Below are positions 1 to 8,596 of a stretch of 57,214 bases of DNA, one piece after another. Both the position numbers and the translations under genes were made by a program. The notes under the pieces were generated by a model. That model was not told the origin of the DNA, did not search any database, and saw only the letters and a program-made list of their open reading frames with translations. The first letter of the stretch is position 1, and the number at the start of each line of letters is the position of its first letter. The DNA lies in contig JAJTER010000018.1 of the NCBI GenBank assembly GCA_021299835.1, forward strand, positions 1 to 57,214, read 5' to 3'. The stretch is from Saprospiraceae bacterium (lineage in GTDB: Bacteria; Bacteroidota; Bacteroidia; Chitinophagales; Saprospiraceae).

Positions 1-452
1 TAGTGTCGCAGTATAACCACCTCCCGTTGTTCTTCTGGTAATAAATCAAGTAAATCCTTGATTTTGTCATGGGTTTGATCCCTAACCATAGCTTGTTCCG
101 CATTTAAATCGGAAAGAGGAAGGACATCAAAAATGTCAAAGGAATCAGTAGTAGTTGTTTTAGGTTTACGCTTATTTCTTCTGAAATAGTCCACACACAT
201 ATTATAAGAAATACGGAGTGCCCATTGAAGAAATTTTCCCTCGTGATTATACTTTCCTTTTCTTAGGGTATCAATTATTTTGATAAACACCTCCTGGAAA
301 ATATCTTCAGCAAGATTGGAATCCTTAACAAAAAGATAAATTGAACCGTAAATTTTTTGCTTGTGGCGAAGTAATAATTCTTCGAAAGCTCTCTCACTAC
401 CACCTAAATAAAGCATAATGAGATCTTGATCACTAATGGGATTAACTGTCAT
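1..452 (-). CDS. ECF-family RNA polymerase sigma factor (3' end outside window)
   Basis: The gene is read from an ATG at 452 and runs off the left edge; 150 residues are visible. They contain a sigma-70 region 2 (AEDIFQEVFIKI, then FLQWALRISYNMCVDYFRR around residues 75-95) and the start of region 4 (LPEEQREVVILRH at the edge). The missing part should be the region-4 helix-turn-helix that contacts the -35 element, about 40 residues. Such factors direct core polymerase to a small regulon and are often paired with an anti-sigma gene, which would lie to the left. It is divergent from uvrA, with 260-290 bp between. The family is clear; the regulon is unknown. Confidence 0.9.
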   Translation of the reverse strand, partial: MTVNPISDQDLIMLYLGGSERAFEELLLRHKQKIYGSIYLFVKDSNLAEDIFQEVFIKIIDTLRKGKYNHEGKFLQWALRISYNMCVDYFRRNKRKPKTTTTDSFDIFDVLPLSDLNAEQAMVRDQTHDKIKDLLDLLPEEQREVVILRH

Positions 453-700
453 ACCTAAATTGGTTTACGTTAAAAATCGTAATTACTTTAGTGTAGAAGT
501 TTGCTACCGATAGAATTAGTTTTAGTGATTTAAAGAATGAATTACAAATATAGGAAAACATATTTAATTTTTCAACCAGTTTTTAATTTTTTTTAATTAT
601 TTTTTCATTTTTCTCTGATGAAAGCAATAATTTTCATATTCACTAATCCTTTCGTCCAATCCTTTGTTGTATTTTTCGACAATAAGAAGTTAGTAAGTAT

Positions 701-708
701 TAGATTTG
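701..708 (+). promoter_or_regulatory. Candidate -7 element (TAGATTTG) for uvrA
   Basis: The octamer matches the Bacteroidota -7 consensus TAnnTTTG. No good -33 TTG lies 19-20 bp upstream, so it is only a candidate. Transcription from it would begin near 715, which favours the ATG at 742 over the TTG at 715 as the uvrA start. The rest of 453-700 is an AT-rich divergent intergenic region with no gene that I can see. Confidence 0.3.
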
Positions 709-741
709 CGCTAATTGAAAAAGTTGAATGAAAAACACTTT

Positions 742-3603
742 ATGACCCAGCTAAAAACTGAAACAGATAAAGGCATTGAAATAAAAAAAAACGTTGACCA
801 TTCCATTGAAATTAGGGGAGCACGCGCCAATAATTTAAAGAATATCAGCATTTCAATACCTAAGAATAAATTAATTGTTGTCACAGGCGTTTCAGGTTCT
901 GGAAAATCATCGCTTACGATGGATATTCTATTTGCTGAGGGTCAACGGCGATATGTAGAAAGCTTATCTTCCTATGCAAGGCAATTTTTAGGCCGAATGA
1001 AAAAGCCTGAGGTTGATAGCATCAAAGGAATATGTCCGGCCATTGCTATTCAACAAAAAGTAAGCGTCTCCAATGCACGCTCAACTGTAGGAACATTAAC
1101 GGAAATATACGATTATATAAGACTTCTATTTGCCAGAATTGGAAAAACATACTCTCCCATATCCAATGAACTGGTTAAAAAACACGAGGTAAGCGATGTA
1201 GTAGATTTTATTCTTTCCATACCTCAAGGTAGCCCTGTTCAGGTATTTATCCCCCTACCCTATAAATATGGTGAACGAAGTCTTGCTCAGGAACTTGATT
1301 TACTTCTACAAAAAGGATTTACAAGAATTTTAAATGAGGATGAACTCACTGATATACAAGATTTTATCGCTTCAAAAGACCCGATATTGGGAAGTAAAAT
1401 TCTTGATTTAAAGGAAAAAAATCTATTGATTTTAATAGATCGCTTCATTCTAAATACCTCTGAGGAATCCATGCGCAGGATCGCAGATTCCATAAATACA
1501 GCATTCACCGAGAGCGAAGGTGAATGTTTTGTTACTGGTCCAGGTGAATTACAAAGACATTTTAATAACCGTTTCGAATTAGATGGTATTTCTTTTGTTG
1601 AACCTGCCCCCCAATTATTTAATTTTAATAATCCATTTGGTGCTTGTCCCAGTTGCGAAGGATTTAGTATGGTGATGGGTATCGATCCAGAGAAGGTGAT
1701 ACCCGATAAATCATTAAGTATCTATGAGGGTGCCGTGGCTTGTTGGAAAGGAGAAAAAAATGGTCTTTGGCTAGAAGAATTTATCTCTCTGGCCACCCTC
1801 ATCGATTTTCCTATTCATAAACCCTATGCTGAACTTTCAAAAATACATAGAAATTTACTTTGGTCTGGCAGTAAAAGCTTTCGTGGAATCAACGCTTTTT
1901 TTGAAGAATTGGAAGCTGCTAGTTATAAAATTCAAAACAGGGTGATGCTTTCCCGGTATCGCGGAAAGACCGTTTGTCCTGCCTGTGAAGGTTCAAGATT
2001 GAGAAAAGAGGCACTTTATGTGGAAATTGACGGTAAAACCATAGGTGATTTAGTGGATATGCCCATTGATGAACTGGCTGTTTTTTTTGAATCTATCCAA
2101 TTATCAGCAACGGATACTAAGGTATCAGCCAGATTGTTGCACGAGTTAAGGACAAGGCTCAAATTTATGAACTTATTGGGCCTCAGCTATTTAACCTTAA
2201 ATAGAATTTCCGCCACCTTAAGTGGTGGGGAAACCCAACGAATCAATTTGACCAGACTTTTAGGGAGTAATCTAACCGATTCATTATATATTCTGGACGA
2301 ACCTAGCGTTGGACTTCACCCAAGAGATTCGAAAAGATTGGTAAATGTCCTGAAACATCTGAAAAACCTAGGCAATACGGTTTTAATTGTTGAGCATGAG
2401 GAAGATATTATAAAAGAATCTGAATATTTAATTGACATTGGACCCCATGCCGGAGTGCATGGAGGGGAAGTGATTTTTGCTGGTGCTTACGAAAACATTT
2501 ATACTGAAGCTTCAGATAGTTTAACTACTGGATATTTAACCGGCCGCTTATCTATCCCCATTCCGTCATTCAGAAGAAAGGGCATCGACAAAATAATAGT
2601 GCATGGTGCTACCCATCACAACTTAAAAAATATAAACGTAACCTTTCCATTAAATACGTTTATTGTTGTTTCTGGGGTGTCTGGTTCAGGTAAAACTACC
2701 CTGGTTAAACATATTTTATTCCCTGCATTGAAAGCTGCATTAGGTGAGGTAGGTGTAAAATCAGTAGGCTCTTTTTCTTCTTTAAGTGGTGATTTGAAAA
2801 AAATAACCCAAGTTGAAATGGTAAACCAGAATCCTATTGGTAAATCATCGAGATCGAATCCAGTAACTTATGTTAAAGCCTACGACGCCATCAGAGAACT
2901 TATGGCCAGTCAACCTTTGTCAAAAATGAGGGATTATAAGGCTAAGCACTTTTCATTTAATGTAGACGGTGGCCGCTGCGATACCTGCAAAGGTGAAGGA
3001 GAACAAGTTATTGAAATGCAGTTTTTAGCCGACATGCGTTTGGAATGTGAAAGTTGTGGGGGAAAAAGATTTAAAAATGAAGTACTTGAAGTACGATACC
3101 GTGAAAAAAATATTTTCGATATTTTAAAAATGACCATTGAGGAATCATTAGTATTTTTCAAAGATTCAAAGGAGATTATCACTAAGCTAAACCCTCTGAT
3201 GCAGGTAGGTCTTGGTTATGTTTGCTTAGGCCAATCCTCAAACACCCTTTCTGGTGGAGAAGCACAACGAGTAAAATTAGCGTCATTTTTAGGCCAGGAA
3301 AAAACAACAGAAAAATATTTATTTATTTTTGACGAACCTACAACGGGGCTTCATTTCCACGATGTAAGAAAATTATTGGAAGCCTTACAAGCTTTAGTTG
3401 AAAAAGGTCATACCGTTTTGGTTATTGAACACAATATGGAAATCATAAAATCGGCAGACTGGGTGATTGATTTAGGTCCGGAGGGTGGAAAAATGGGTGG
3501 AAATTTAGTTTTTCAGGGTACTCCGGAAGATTTAGTTCATTGCCTCGATTCCCCGACAGCGCCTTTTTTGGCTGAAAAGTTATCCATAAAAAATAATCAT
3601 TGA
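742..3603 (+). CDS. uvrA: UvrABC excinuclease subunit A
   Basis: UvrA is the damage-recognition ATPase of nucleotide excision repair; it loads UvrB on damaged DNA. Two ABC modules are visible. The first has Walker A GVSGSGKSS, signature LSGGETQR and Walker B LYILDEPSVGLH. The second has GVSGSGKTT, LSGGEAQR and LFIFDEPTTGLH. The C-terminal zinc finger is intact (CDTC, about 20 residues, CESC). The first zinc finger lacks its first Cys pair (the stretch before FNNPFGACPSC has no CxxC), which I recall as usual in Bacteroidota UvrA. An in-frame TTG at 715 gives nine more residues, but the ATG at 742 is preferred. It is followed after 14 bp by a ubiD-like gene and probably co-transcribed with it. 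About 953 aa, full family length. Confidence 0.96.
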   Translation: MTQLKTETDKGIEIKKNVDHSIEIRGARANNLKNISISIPKNKLIVVTGVSGSGKSSLTMDILFAEGQRRYVESLSSYARQFLGRMKKPEVDSIKGICPAIAIQQKVSVSNARSTVGTLTEIYDYIRLLFARIGKTYSPISNELVKKHEVSDVVDFILSIPQGSPVQVFIPLPYKYGERSLAQELDLLLQKGFTRILNEDELTDIQDFIASKDPILGSKILDLKEKNLLILIDRFILNTSEESMRRIADSINTAFTESEGECFVTGPGELQRHFNNRFELDGISFVEPAPQLFNFNNPFGACPSCEGFSMVMGIDPEKVIPDKSLSIYEGAVACWKGEKNGLWLEEFISLATLIDFPIHKPYAELSKIHRNLLWSGSKSFRGINAFFEELEAASYKIQNRVMLSRYRGKTVCPACEGSRLRKEALYVEIDGKTIGDLVDMPIDELAVFFESIQLSATDTKVSARLLHELRTRLKFMNLLGLSYLTLNRISATLSGGETQRINLTRLLGSNLTDSLYILDEPSVGLHPRDSKRLVNVLKHLKNLGNTVLIVEHEEDIIKESEYLIDIGPHAGVHGGEVIFAGAYENIYTEASDSLTTGYLTGRLSIPIPSFRRKGIDKIIVHGATHHNLKNINVTFPLNTFIVVSGVSGSGKTTLVKHILFPALKAALGEVGVKSVGSFSSLSGDLKKITQVEMVNQNPIGKSSRSNPVTYVKAYDAIRELMASQPLSKMRDYKAKHFSFNVDGGRCDTCKGEGEQVIEMQFLADMRLECESCGGKRFKNEVLEVRYREKNIFDILKMTIEESLVFFKDSKEIITKLNPLMQVGLGYVCLGQSSNTLSGGEAQRVKLASFLGQEKTTEKYLFIFDEPTTGLHFHDVRKLLEALQALVEKGHTVLVIEHNMEIIKSADWVIDLGPEGGKMGGNLVFQGTPEDLVHCLDSPTAPFLAEKLSIKNNH

Positions 3604-3617
3604 GTTAAATTATTGCC

Positions 3618-5444
3618 ATGGGATATAAGAATATGTGGTCTTGTGTAGCAGATCTCGAAAAAAATAAAGAACTTATTCGTATTAAATCTCCTGTTGATCC
3701 AAATTTGGAGATGGCAGAAATCCATCGAAGAATTTATGATCAGGGAGGTCCCGCTATATTATTTGAAAATGTGATGGGGAGCCCTTTTCCAGCATTATCA
3801 AATGTATATGGAACCATTAAACGCACTGAGTTTTTGTTCAAAGATACCCTGGCAGATGTAAAAAAAATTATTGAGCTAAAAGCTGATCCAACGAATTTTT
3901 TGCGCAATCCATTGAGATATTGGAAAGCCCCTTTCACGGCTTTAACGGCATTACCTCAAAAAACGTTTTTCCCCGCCAGCACCTGGGGTAAAACAACGAT
4001 TAGCCAGTTACCACAGATAAAATCGTGGCCCATGGACGGTGGGGCATTTATCACTCTTCCCCAGGTCTTCTCGTTACCTCCCGGTGGAAAAAATATGATG
4101 AAATCCAATATTGGCATGTATAGAGTTCAATTATCTGGTAATCAATATGTACCAGACAAAGAAATTGGACTTCATTATCAATTACACCGGGGAATTGGCG
4201 TTCATCACACAGAATATAATACATTGGATGAACCTTTTAGAGTATCCATTTTTGTTGGAGGTCTTCCTTCACATGCCTTCTCAGCCATTATGCCTTTACC
4301 TGAGGGACTAAGTGAAATGACTTTTGCCGGATTATTGGCTGGGAGAAGATTCCAGTATGCCTGGAAAGATAATTATGTGGTCTCAGGTGATGCAGATTTT
4401 GTAATTACGGGGATAATAAGGAAAAATGAGACCAAACCGGAGGGACCTTTTGGCGATCATTTGGGATATTATAGTTTGGAACATCCTTTTCCCGTCATGG
4501 AAGTAGAGCATGTCTGGCATAGAAAAAATCCTATCTGGCATTTTACCGTAGTTGGCAGGCCGCCTCAGGAAGACTCAAGTTTTGGCTATTTAATTCATGA
4601 ACTGGTTAAAGATTTAACTTCCGGAGAATTTCCTGGAGTAAAACAGATTCATGCCGTAGATGATGCTGGGGTGCACCCACTTTTATTAGCTATTGGAAGT
4701 GAGCGATATATGCCTTTTAGAGAAAAAAGACCCGAAGAAATTCTCATCCAGGCAAATCGTATTTTAGGCTCTGGACAGACCTCATTGGCAAAATTTTTAT
4801 TTATTGCCGACGGTTCTGACAACCCTCATTTAGATGCTCATGATTATGTTCCTTTTCTTTCCCATATTTTAGAGAGAACCGACTGGACACGAGATCTGCA
4901 TTTTCAAACTAAAACGACTATTGATACCCTTGATTATTCTGGCGATGGTTGGAATGCCGGCTCTAAGGTAATTATCGCTGCCTGCGGACCTAAATTGCGA
5001 AGTCTTGGAACTACGCTTCCTCCATTTAATGCGCTACCTCCAGGTTTTTCTAATCCTAAGATTATCATTCCCGGTGTTTTTGCCGTAGAAGCTCCAGGAT
5101 TTAAAAATCAGAACAGTTACACGGACATTGCCGCTCTTAGCAGATTTCTGGAAAATTATGATTTACAAGAATTTCCCCTTTGCATTCTTTGTGACGATAG
5201 TGATTTTTTAAGCCATAATATTTCTAATTTTATATGGGCTACTTTTACCAGAACCAATCCTTCTCACGATATTCATGGGGTGCATGCATTTACGGAGAAT
5301 AAACACTGGGGATGCAGAGGAACGCTGCTATTCGATGCACGGATAAAACCGCATCACGCACCTCCTTTGGTAATCGATGCTAAAGTATCGAATAAGGTTG
5401 ATAATTTATTTAAAAATGGCGGTGAATTAGCCTCATTTGGTTAA
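3618..5444 (+). CDS. UbiD-family decarboxylase
   Basis: UbiD enzymes are prenylated-FMN-dependent decarboxylases of aromatic or unsaturated acids, in ubiquinone, menaquinone (futalosine route) or aromatic metabolism. The 608-residue protein begins with the family N-terminus (ELIRIKSPVDPNLEMAEI, then GPAILFENV). It carries the conserved EGPFGDHLGYYS segment that contributes an active-site Glu, and the VKQIHAVDDAGVHPLLLAI block. It is longer than E. coli UbiD (about 497 aa), as the long Bacteroidota and epsilonproteobacterial forms are. No UbiX flavin prenyltransferase gene is in the window. Quinone synthesis is likely because most Bacteroidota use menaquinone, but the substrate cannot be read from sequence. 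Confidence 0.9.
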   Translation: MGYKNMWSCVADLEKNKELIRIKSPVDPNLEMAEIHRRIYDQGGPAILFENVMGSPFPALSNVYGTIKRTEFLFKDTLADVKKIIELKADPTNFLRNPLRYWKAPFTALTALPQKTFFPASTWGKTTISQLPQIKSWPMDGGAFITLPQVFSLPPGGKNMMKSNIGMYRVQLSGNQYVPDKEIGLHYQLHRGIGVHHTEYNTLDEPFRVSIFVGGLPSHAFSAIMPLPEGLSEMTFAGLLAGRRFQYAWKDNYVVSGDADFVITGIIRKNETKPEGPFGDHLGYYSLEHPFPVMEVEHVWHRKNPIWHFTVVGRPPQEDSSFGYLIHELVKDLTSGEFPGVKQIHAVDDAGVHPLLLAIGSERYMPFREKRPEEILIQANRILGSGQTSLAKFLFIADGSDNPHLDAHDYVPFLSHILERTDWTRDLHFQTKTTIDTLDYSGDGWNAGSKVIIAACGPKLRSLGTTLPPFNALPPGFSNPKIIIPGVFAVEAPGFKNQNSYTDIAALSRFLENYDLQEFPLCILCDDSDFLSHNISNFIWATFTRTNPSHDIHGVHAFTENKHWGCRGTLLFDARIKPHHAPPLVIDAKVSNKVDNLFKNGGELASFG

Positions 5445-6527
5445 ATGATAAATATGTTTGCAGATAAACATTATCCGGAAAACTTAAACCTTTGGGAATT
5501 AGACCAATACCTTGAGAAAGGTTGGTATAGAATGGGGCAAGTCATTTTTACCACCCACTTTCTCTTTTTTGGTTCCAATGTTTATTCCGCGCTTTGGCTA
5601 CGCTTACCTCTTTTAAATTATCAATTTAAAGGCACTAATCGTAAACTGTTTAATAAAATCACCTCGCAATTTAAAATTATAGTAAGGCCCTCGGAGATTA
5701 ATGATGAAAAAGATAGTCTATACGAAATTTATGCTGATAATTTTGATGGTAATTTGGCTCCAAATCTAAATGATATGTTGCTGGAATTTTCAGAAGAAAG
5801 TATCTACGACACATGGGAAATAGCTGTTTATGACCAGGAAAACTTAATCGCCTGTAGTTTTTTTGACCGTGGCTTCAATGCTATCGCCAGCATTTTTGCT
5901 ATGTACCATCCCGATTATGAAAAATTTAGTCTGGGGTATTTTACCCTACTCGCTGAAATTGATTATGCAATAAATCATGGATACATTTATTTTTATCCGG
6001 GGTATGTGGTACCTGGAAATAAACGATTTGATTATAAACTTAGGATTGGCCAAGTAGCATTTTATGATTTAAAATCTGAAAAATGGATAGATTATAGCTC
6101 TTTGAATGTGGATAATGTACCTATTCACCAAATTGAAAGGAAAATAGACTCCATGAAGGAATACTTTACAGGGAAAAATTTTCCTACAAAAAAAATGTAT
6201 TACACCTTCTTTGAAATAAATTTAGTCAGCTTGGGTTTAGTTAGCAAAAGTGATTATCTGGAATATCCACTGGTATTACTCATACCCGACACCAATTACC
6301 TACTTATTTCTTTTGACCCTAGAACGGAATTGTTTCACCTGATGAAATGTAAAGATTTATTTGAAGAAAAACAGTTTCTTATCGATTACATAATGGATAA
6401 ATATGAACCTGATAGTTTTTTCAATCACTTGGTTATCATAGATGAAATTCTCGAATCATCGCCGAATATTCATACGATTTATAACGCCGTTTTGTCCTCA
6501 TTCACCCGACCGGAAGAGCTACAATAG
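5445..6527 (+). CDS. Arginylyltransferase (ATE/Bpt)-like GNAT-fold protein
   Basis: The C-terminal half matches the aminoacyl-tRNA-protein transferase fold: ACSFFDRGFNAIASIFAMYH, then SLGYFTLLAEIDYA and YFYPGYVVPGNKRFDYK. These correspond to the family pattern of a D-x-(5-6)-S-x-Y-F core, an S-L-G helix and a Y-Y-L-G-Y strand. Classical ATE/Bpt proteins attach Arg or Leu to N-terminal Asp, Glu or Cys of substrates for the N-end rule. Here the N-terminal cysteine motif typical of those enzymes is absent, so transferase activity is not assured. The start codon abuts the ubiD stop, implying translational coupling; an alternative ATG lies at 5454. About 110 C-terminal residues look unrelated to the transferase domain. 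Confidence 0.72.
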   Translation: MINMFADKHYPENLNLWELDQYLEKGWYRMGQVIFTTHFLFFGSNVYSALWLRLPLLNYQFKGTNRKLFNKITSQFKIIVRPSEINDEKDSLYEIYADNFDGNLAPNLNDMLLEFSEESIYDTWEIAVYDQENLIACSFFDRGFNAIASIFAMYHPDYEKFSLGYFTLLAEIDYAINHGYIYFYPGYVVPGNKRFDYKLRIGQVAFYDLKSEKWIDYSSLNVDNVPIHQIERKIDSMKEYFTGKNFPTKKMYYTFFEINLVSLGLVSKSDYLEYPLVLLIPDTNYLLISFDPRTELFHLMKCKDLFEEKQFLIDYIMDKYEPDSFFNHLVIIDEILESSPNIHTIYNAVLSSFTRPEELQ

Positions 6528-6612
6528 TAAATATTTTTTTTTGAAGAGGTATTTTAATATGATTCTACTAATGTGTAACTTTATAAATTAGCGAAAAATC
6601 ATTGTTTCGGAG

Positions 6613-6643
6613 AAAATTAACCTGATACAGTGAGGTTAATTTT
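6613..6643. terminator. Bidirectional stem-loop terminator
   Basis: Perfect 11-bp inverted repeat: AAAATTAACCT at 6613-6623 and AGGTTAATTTT at 6633-6643, with a 9-nt loop. The A-rich and T-rich flanks suit termination on both strands. It lies between the plus-strand ATE-like gene and minus-strand transcripts from the SusD side. Confidence 0.65.
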
Positions 6644-6646
6644 TGA

Positions 6647-6754
6647 TTAAGGTAAATAATAAAACCCTCCTTTTCCATCACCTGAAAAATTTCCCGTCAC
6701 GGAATATGAGGCATCATCATTGCCACAGAATGAAGGCATTTTTGCAAGAAACAT
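6647..6754 (-). CDS. Candidate 35-aa micro-ORF
   Basis: An ATG at 6754 opens 35 codons reading MFLAKMPSFCGNDDASYSVT and onward, ending in GGFYYLP with a stop four bases before the terminator at 6613-6643. It lies 30 bp downstream of a second micro-ORF on the same strand. I recognise no family. Support is limited to its fit between hairpins and the non-random composition (one Cys, Gly- and Tyr-rich tail). It could be chance. Confidence 0.22.
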   Translation of the reverse strand: MFLAKMPSFCGNDDASYSVTGNFSGDGKGGFYYLP

Positions 6755-6770
6755 AAATTATTTGGAGCTA

Positions 6771-6803
6771 CCCTAAGAAAAATATTATTCCTTTTTCTTA
6801 GGG
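6771..6803. repeat. 12-bp perfect inverted repeat (hairpin)
   Basis: CCCTAAGAAAAA at 6771-6782 is the exact reverse complement of TTTTTCTTAGGG at 6792-6803, with a 9-nt loop. It overlaps the stop codon of the 47-aa minus-strand ORF. No strong T-run follows on either strand, so it may protect or process mRNA rather than terminate. Confidence 0.6.
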
Positions 6804-6928
6804 ATTGACTTTCCTTTATCCTCCGTTTTTTTCTTTTCTTTTTTAGGTACAGCTACTTTTTTTACTTTTTTATCGTCATCGTAAGTAAATCCAAATGCGT
6901 CACCTTCATCTCTTCTTTCGAAATGCAT
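6785..6928 (-). CDS. Candidate 47-aa charged small protein
   Basis: The ATG at 6928 opens 47 codons. The N-terminus is acidic and aromatic (MHFERRDEGDAFGFTYDDD); the rest is a lysine-rich tail (KKVKKVAVPKKEKKKTEDK) ending PKKKE. There is no membrane segment or Cys. The charge segregation and the hairpin over its stop codon make it look more like a real small gene than chance, and a basic tail could bind RNA or DNA. It lies 88 bp downstream of SusD on the same strand, so it may be the last gene of that operon. No family recognised. Confidence 0.42.
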   Translation of the reverse strand: MHFERRDEGDAFGFTYDDDKKVKKVAVPKKEKKKTEDKGKSIPKKKE

Positions 6929-7016
6929 GATATGTTAATTTATATAAATGAAAAATAGCCGCCTTTTGCAATAATTCCAATGAATGAAAAGGCAAAAGAT
7001 GGCAATAAGTTACAAC

Positions 7017-8591
7017 TTAATTTTTATCCCACCAGAGCGGCGTGGTTGGTTTATCGGGACCGCCCAATAGTGCTTCTGCTGCTTTAACAGCGGCGGCATT
7101 CGTATTTTTTTCAAGCACCAGGAAGGGAATTCTTCTAATGAAAGTACCAGAAGGTAAATCCGCGTTATCGGAATTAACAATAGGGTAAAGTTTTGGATAG
7201 CGGGTCCGACGAAACTCCGCCCAGGCTTCCATACCGTCAGGATAAAGAGCGAGCCATTTTTGAGTACCAATTTGTTCTCTTTGAACGGCTGCGGAACCAC
7301 CCCATTTAACTGAAATGGAAGCCATTGCAGGAGAATTAACGCCATCCATTGGAGGAATTGGCGTAGCGGCACTTTTCTGATAAGCTGCGATAGCTGCTGC
7401 ATCATTTATACCCCATTGACGCATGGAAGTTTCAATACCTTTCTCATATAAATCCTGAGCAGCACCTTGCATATTCCAACCATTTAAGGCACCTTCTGCT
7501 CGAAGGAAATAAGCTTCAGCGGCATGCATAATATTTTGTGGGATAGTATTTTGTCCTCCCCAGGAGGAACCGGACCATTTTGTCCAACGCGTTCCAACAT
7601 TAGCATTGTCGTCATTTCCATTCCCTGAAATATTCAATTGAGATGGAAGTAGCCCATTTCTGAGTCCATCATATTTACCTGTGCCAACGGCAGGTTGGAA
7701 ATAAACAGACAGTCTTGGATCTTCATATCCTTTAAGAACAGACTCCATAGAGGCACTCATACGAAATTCATTCCAACCAGAGATACCTGCGAGACCGTTA
7801 AAATCACCTCCATTTTCACTTTTCAGCATATAGGCATCGTCAGCCGTTGTTAACATAACACCGGAAGAAACTGCTGATTCCGCTTCCGTTTTAGCTTTTG
7901 CAGGTTCCACTTTTGAAATACGCAAGGCTAAGCGAAGACGGAGGGTATTGGCAAATTTGATCCATTTACTGACATCACCATTATACATCAAGTCGAAGCT
8001 ACCGTAAGGTGTTTTTCCTTTATTGGCAATTAGTACTTTTACGGCTTCATCCAATTTGGTGAACATATCATAATAAATTTCTTTTTGACCATCATAAGCT
8101 ACGCTGCGGGCAGGTTCGCCAGCTTTAAAATAAGGAACGGGACCATAATAATCAGTCAGACGGTGGAAAGCATACACCCACATAATTTTAGCCAATGCAT
8201 TTTCAGCAGAATTCGCATCGGTTTCCTTTAACAAGGTTTTCAACTGGGGAACAGCTTCCGTATATATTGGAATCCAATGCCATTGCAACCAATCAAATCG
8301 AATGGTATATCGGTCAGAAGGGAAATACGTAGCCGTCGTAGCAAAATATTGGGAATATAAATCGGCAAATAGATTTTGTGCTACCTGATAGCGCCAATAG
8401 GCGTAAGAGGATGCAGATTGAGCTTTCGAAAAAAGATAGGGTAATTCGGTAGCAGTTAGTACGGTAAGTTTTGTCTTGTCCGTATTTAGAACTTCAAAAT
8501 CCTGCGTACACGAGCTCACCGACACTACGAAGGCAGTCAGCATACAAAGTACGGCCACGCAGTAATTTTTGATAAACGTATTCATGAACAT
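7017..8591 (-). CDS. SusD/RagB-family nutrient-binding lipoprotein
   Basis: SusD proteins are outer-membrane lipoproteins that cap a SusC channel and bind the glycan or peptide ligand. The N-terminus is a lipoprotein signal with lipobox VSSC (Cys28), followed by acidic sorting residues. The body has the tetratricopeptide-like SusD architecture: AKIMWVYAFHRLTDYYGPVPY near residue 135, WIKFANTLRLRLALRIS near residue 210 and EAYFLRAEGALNGW near residue 355. It lies five bases after the SusC gene, the usual order. A second ATG two codons in (8585) is an equally good start. The ligand is unknown; the upstream ROK kinase hints at a hexose or amino sugar. Confidence 0.95.
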   Translation of the reverse strand: MFMNTFIKNYCVAVLCMLTAFVVSVSSCTQDFEVLNTDKTKLTVLTATELPYLFSKAQSASSYAYWRYQVAQNLFADLYSQYFATTATYFPSDRYTIRFDWLQWHWIPIYTEAVPQLKTLLKETDANSAENALAKIMWVYAFHRLTDYYGPVPYFKAGEPARSVAYDGQKEIYYDMFTKLDEAVKVLIANKGKTPYGSFDLMYNGDVSKWIKFANTLRLRLALRISKVEPAKAKTEAESAVSSGVMLTTADDAYMLKSENGGDFNGLAGISGWNEFRMSASMESVLKGYEDPRLSVYFQPAVGTGKYDGLRNGLLPSQLNISGNGNDDNANVGTRWTKWSGSSWGGQNTIPQNIMHAAEAYFLRAEGALNGWNMQGAAQDLYEKGIETSMRQWGINDAAAIAAYQKSAATPIPPMDGVNSPAMASISVKWGGSAAVQREQIGTQKWLALYPDGMEAWAEFRRTRYPKLYPIVNSDNADLPSGTFIRRIPFLVLEKNTNAAAVKAAEALLGGPDKPTTPLWWDKN

Positions 8592-8596
8592 TTGAT

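Noticed and set aside
715-741. TTG start extending UvrA by nine residues
   Set aside because: The ATG at 742 is nearer the family start, and the -7 element at 701-708 would put the transcript start at about 715.
7010-7405. 131-codon minus-strand frame overlapping SusD
   Set aside because: Alternative frame of the SusD C-terminus; hydrophobic runs come from the frame shift.
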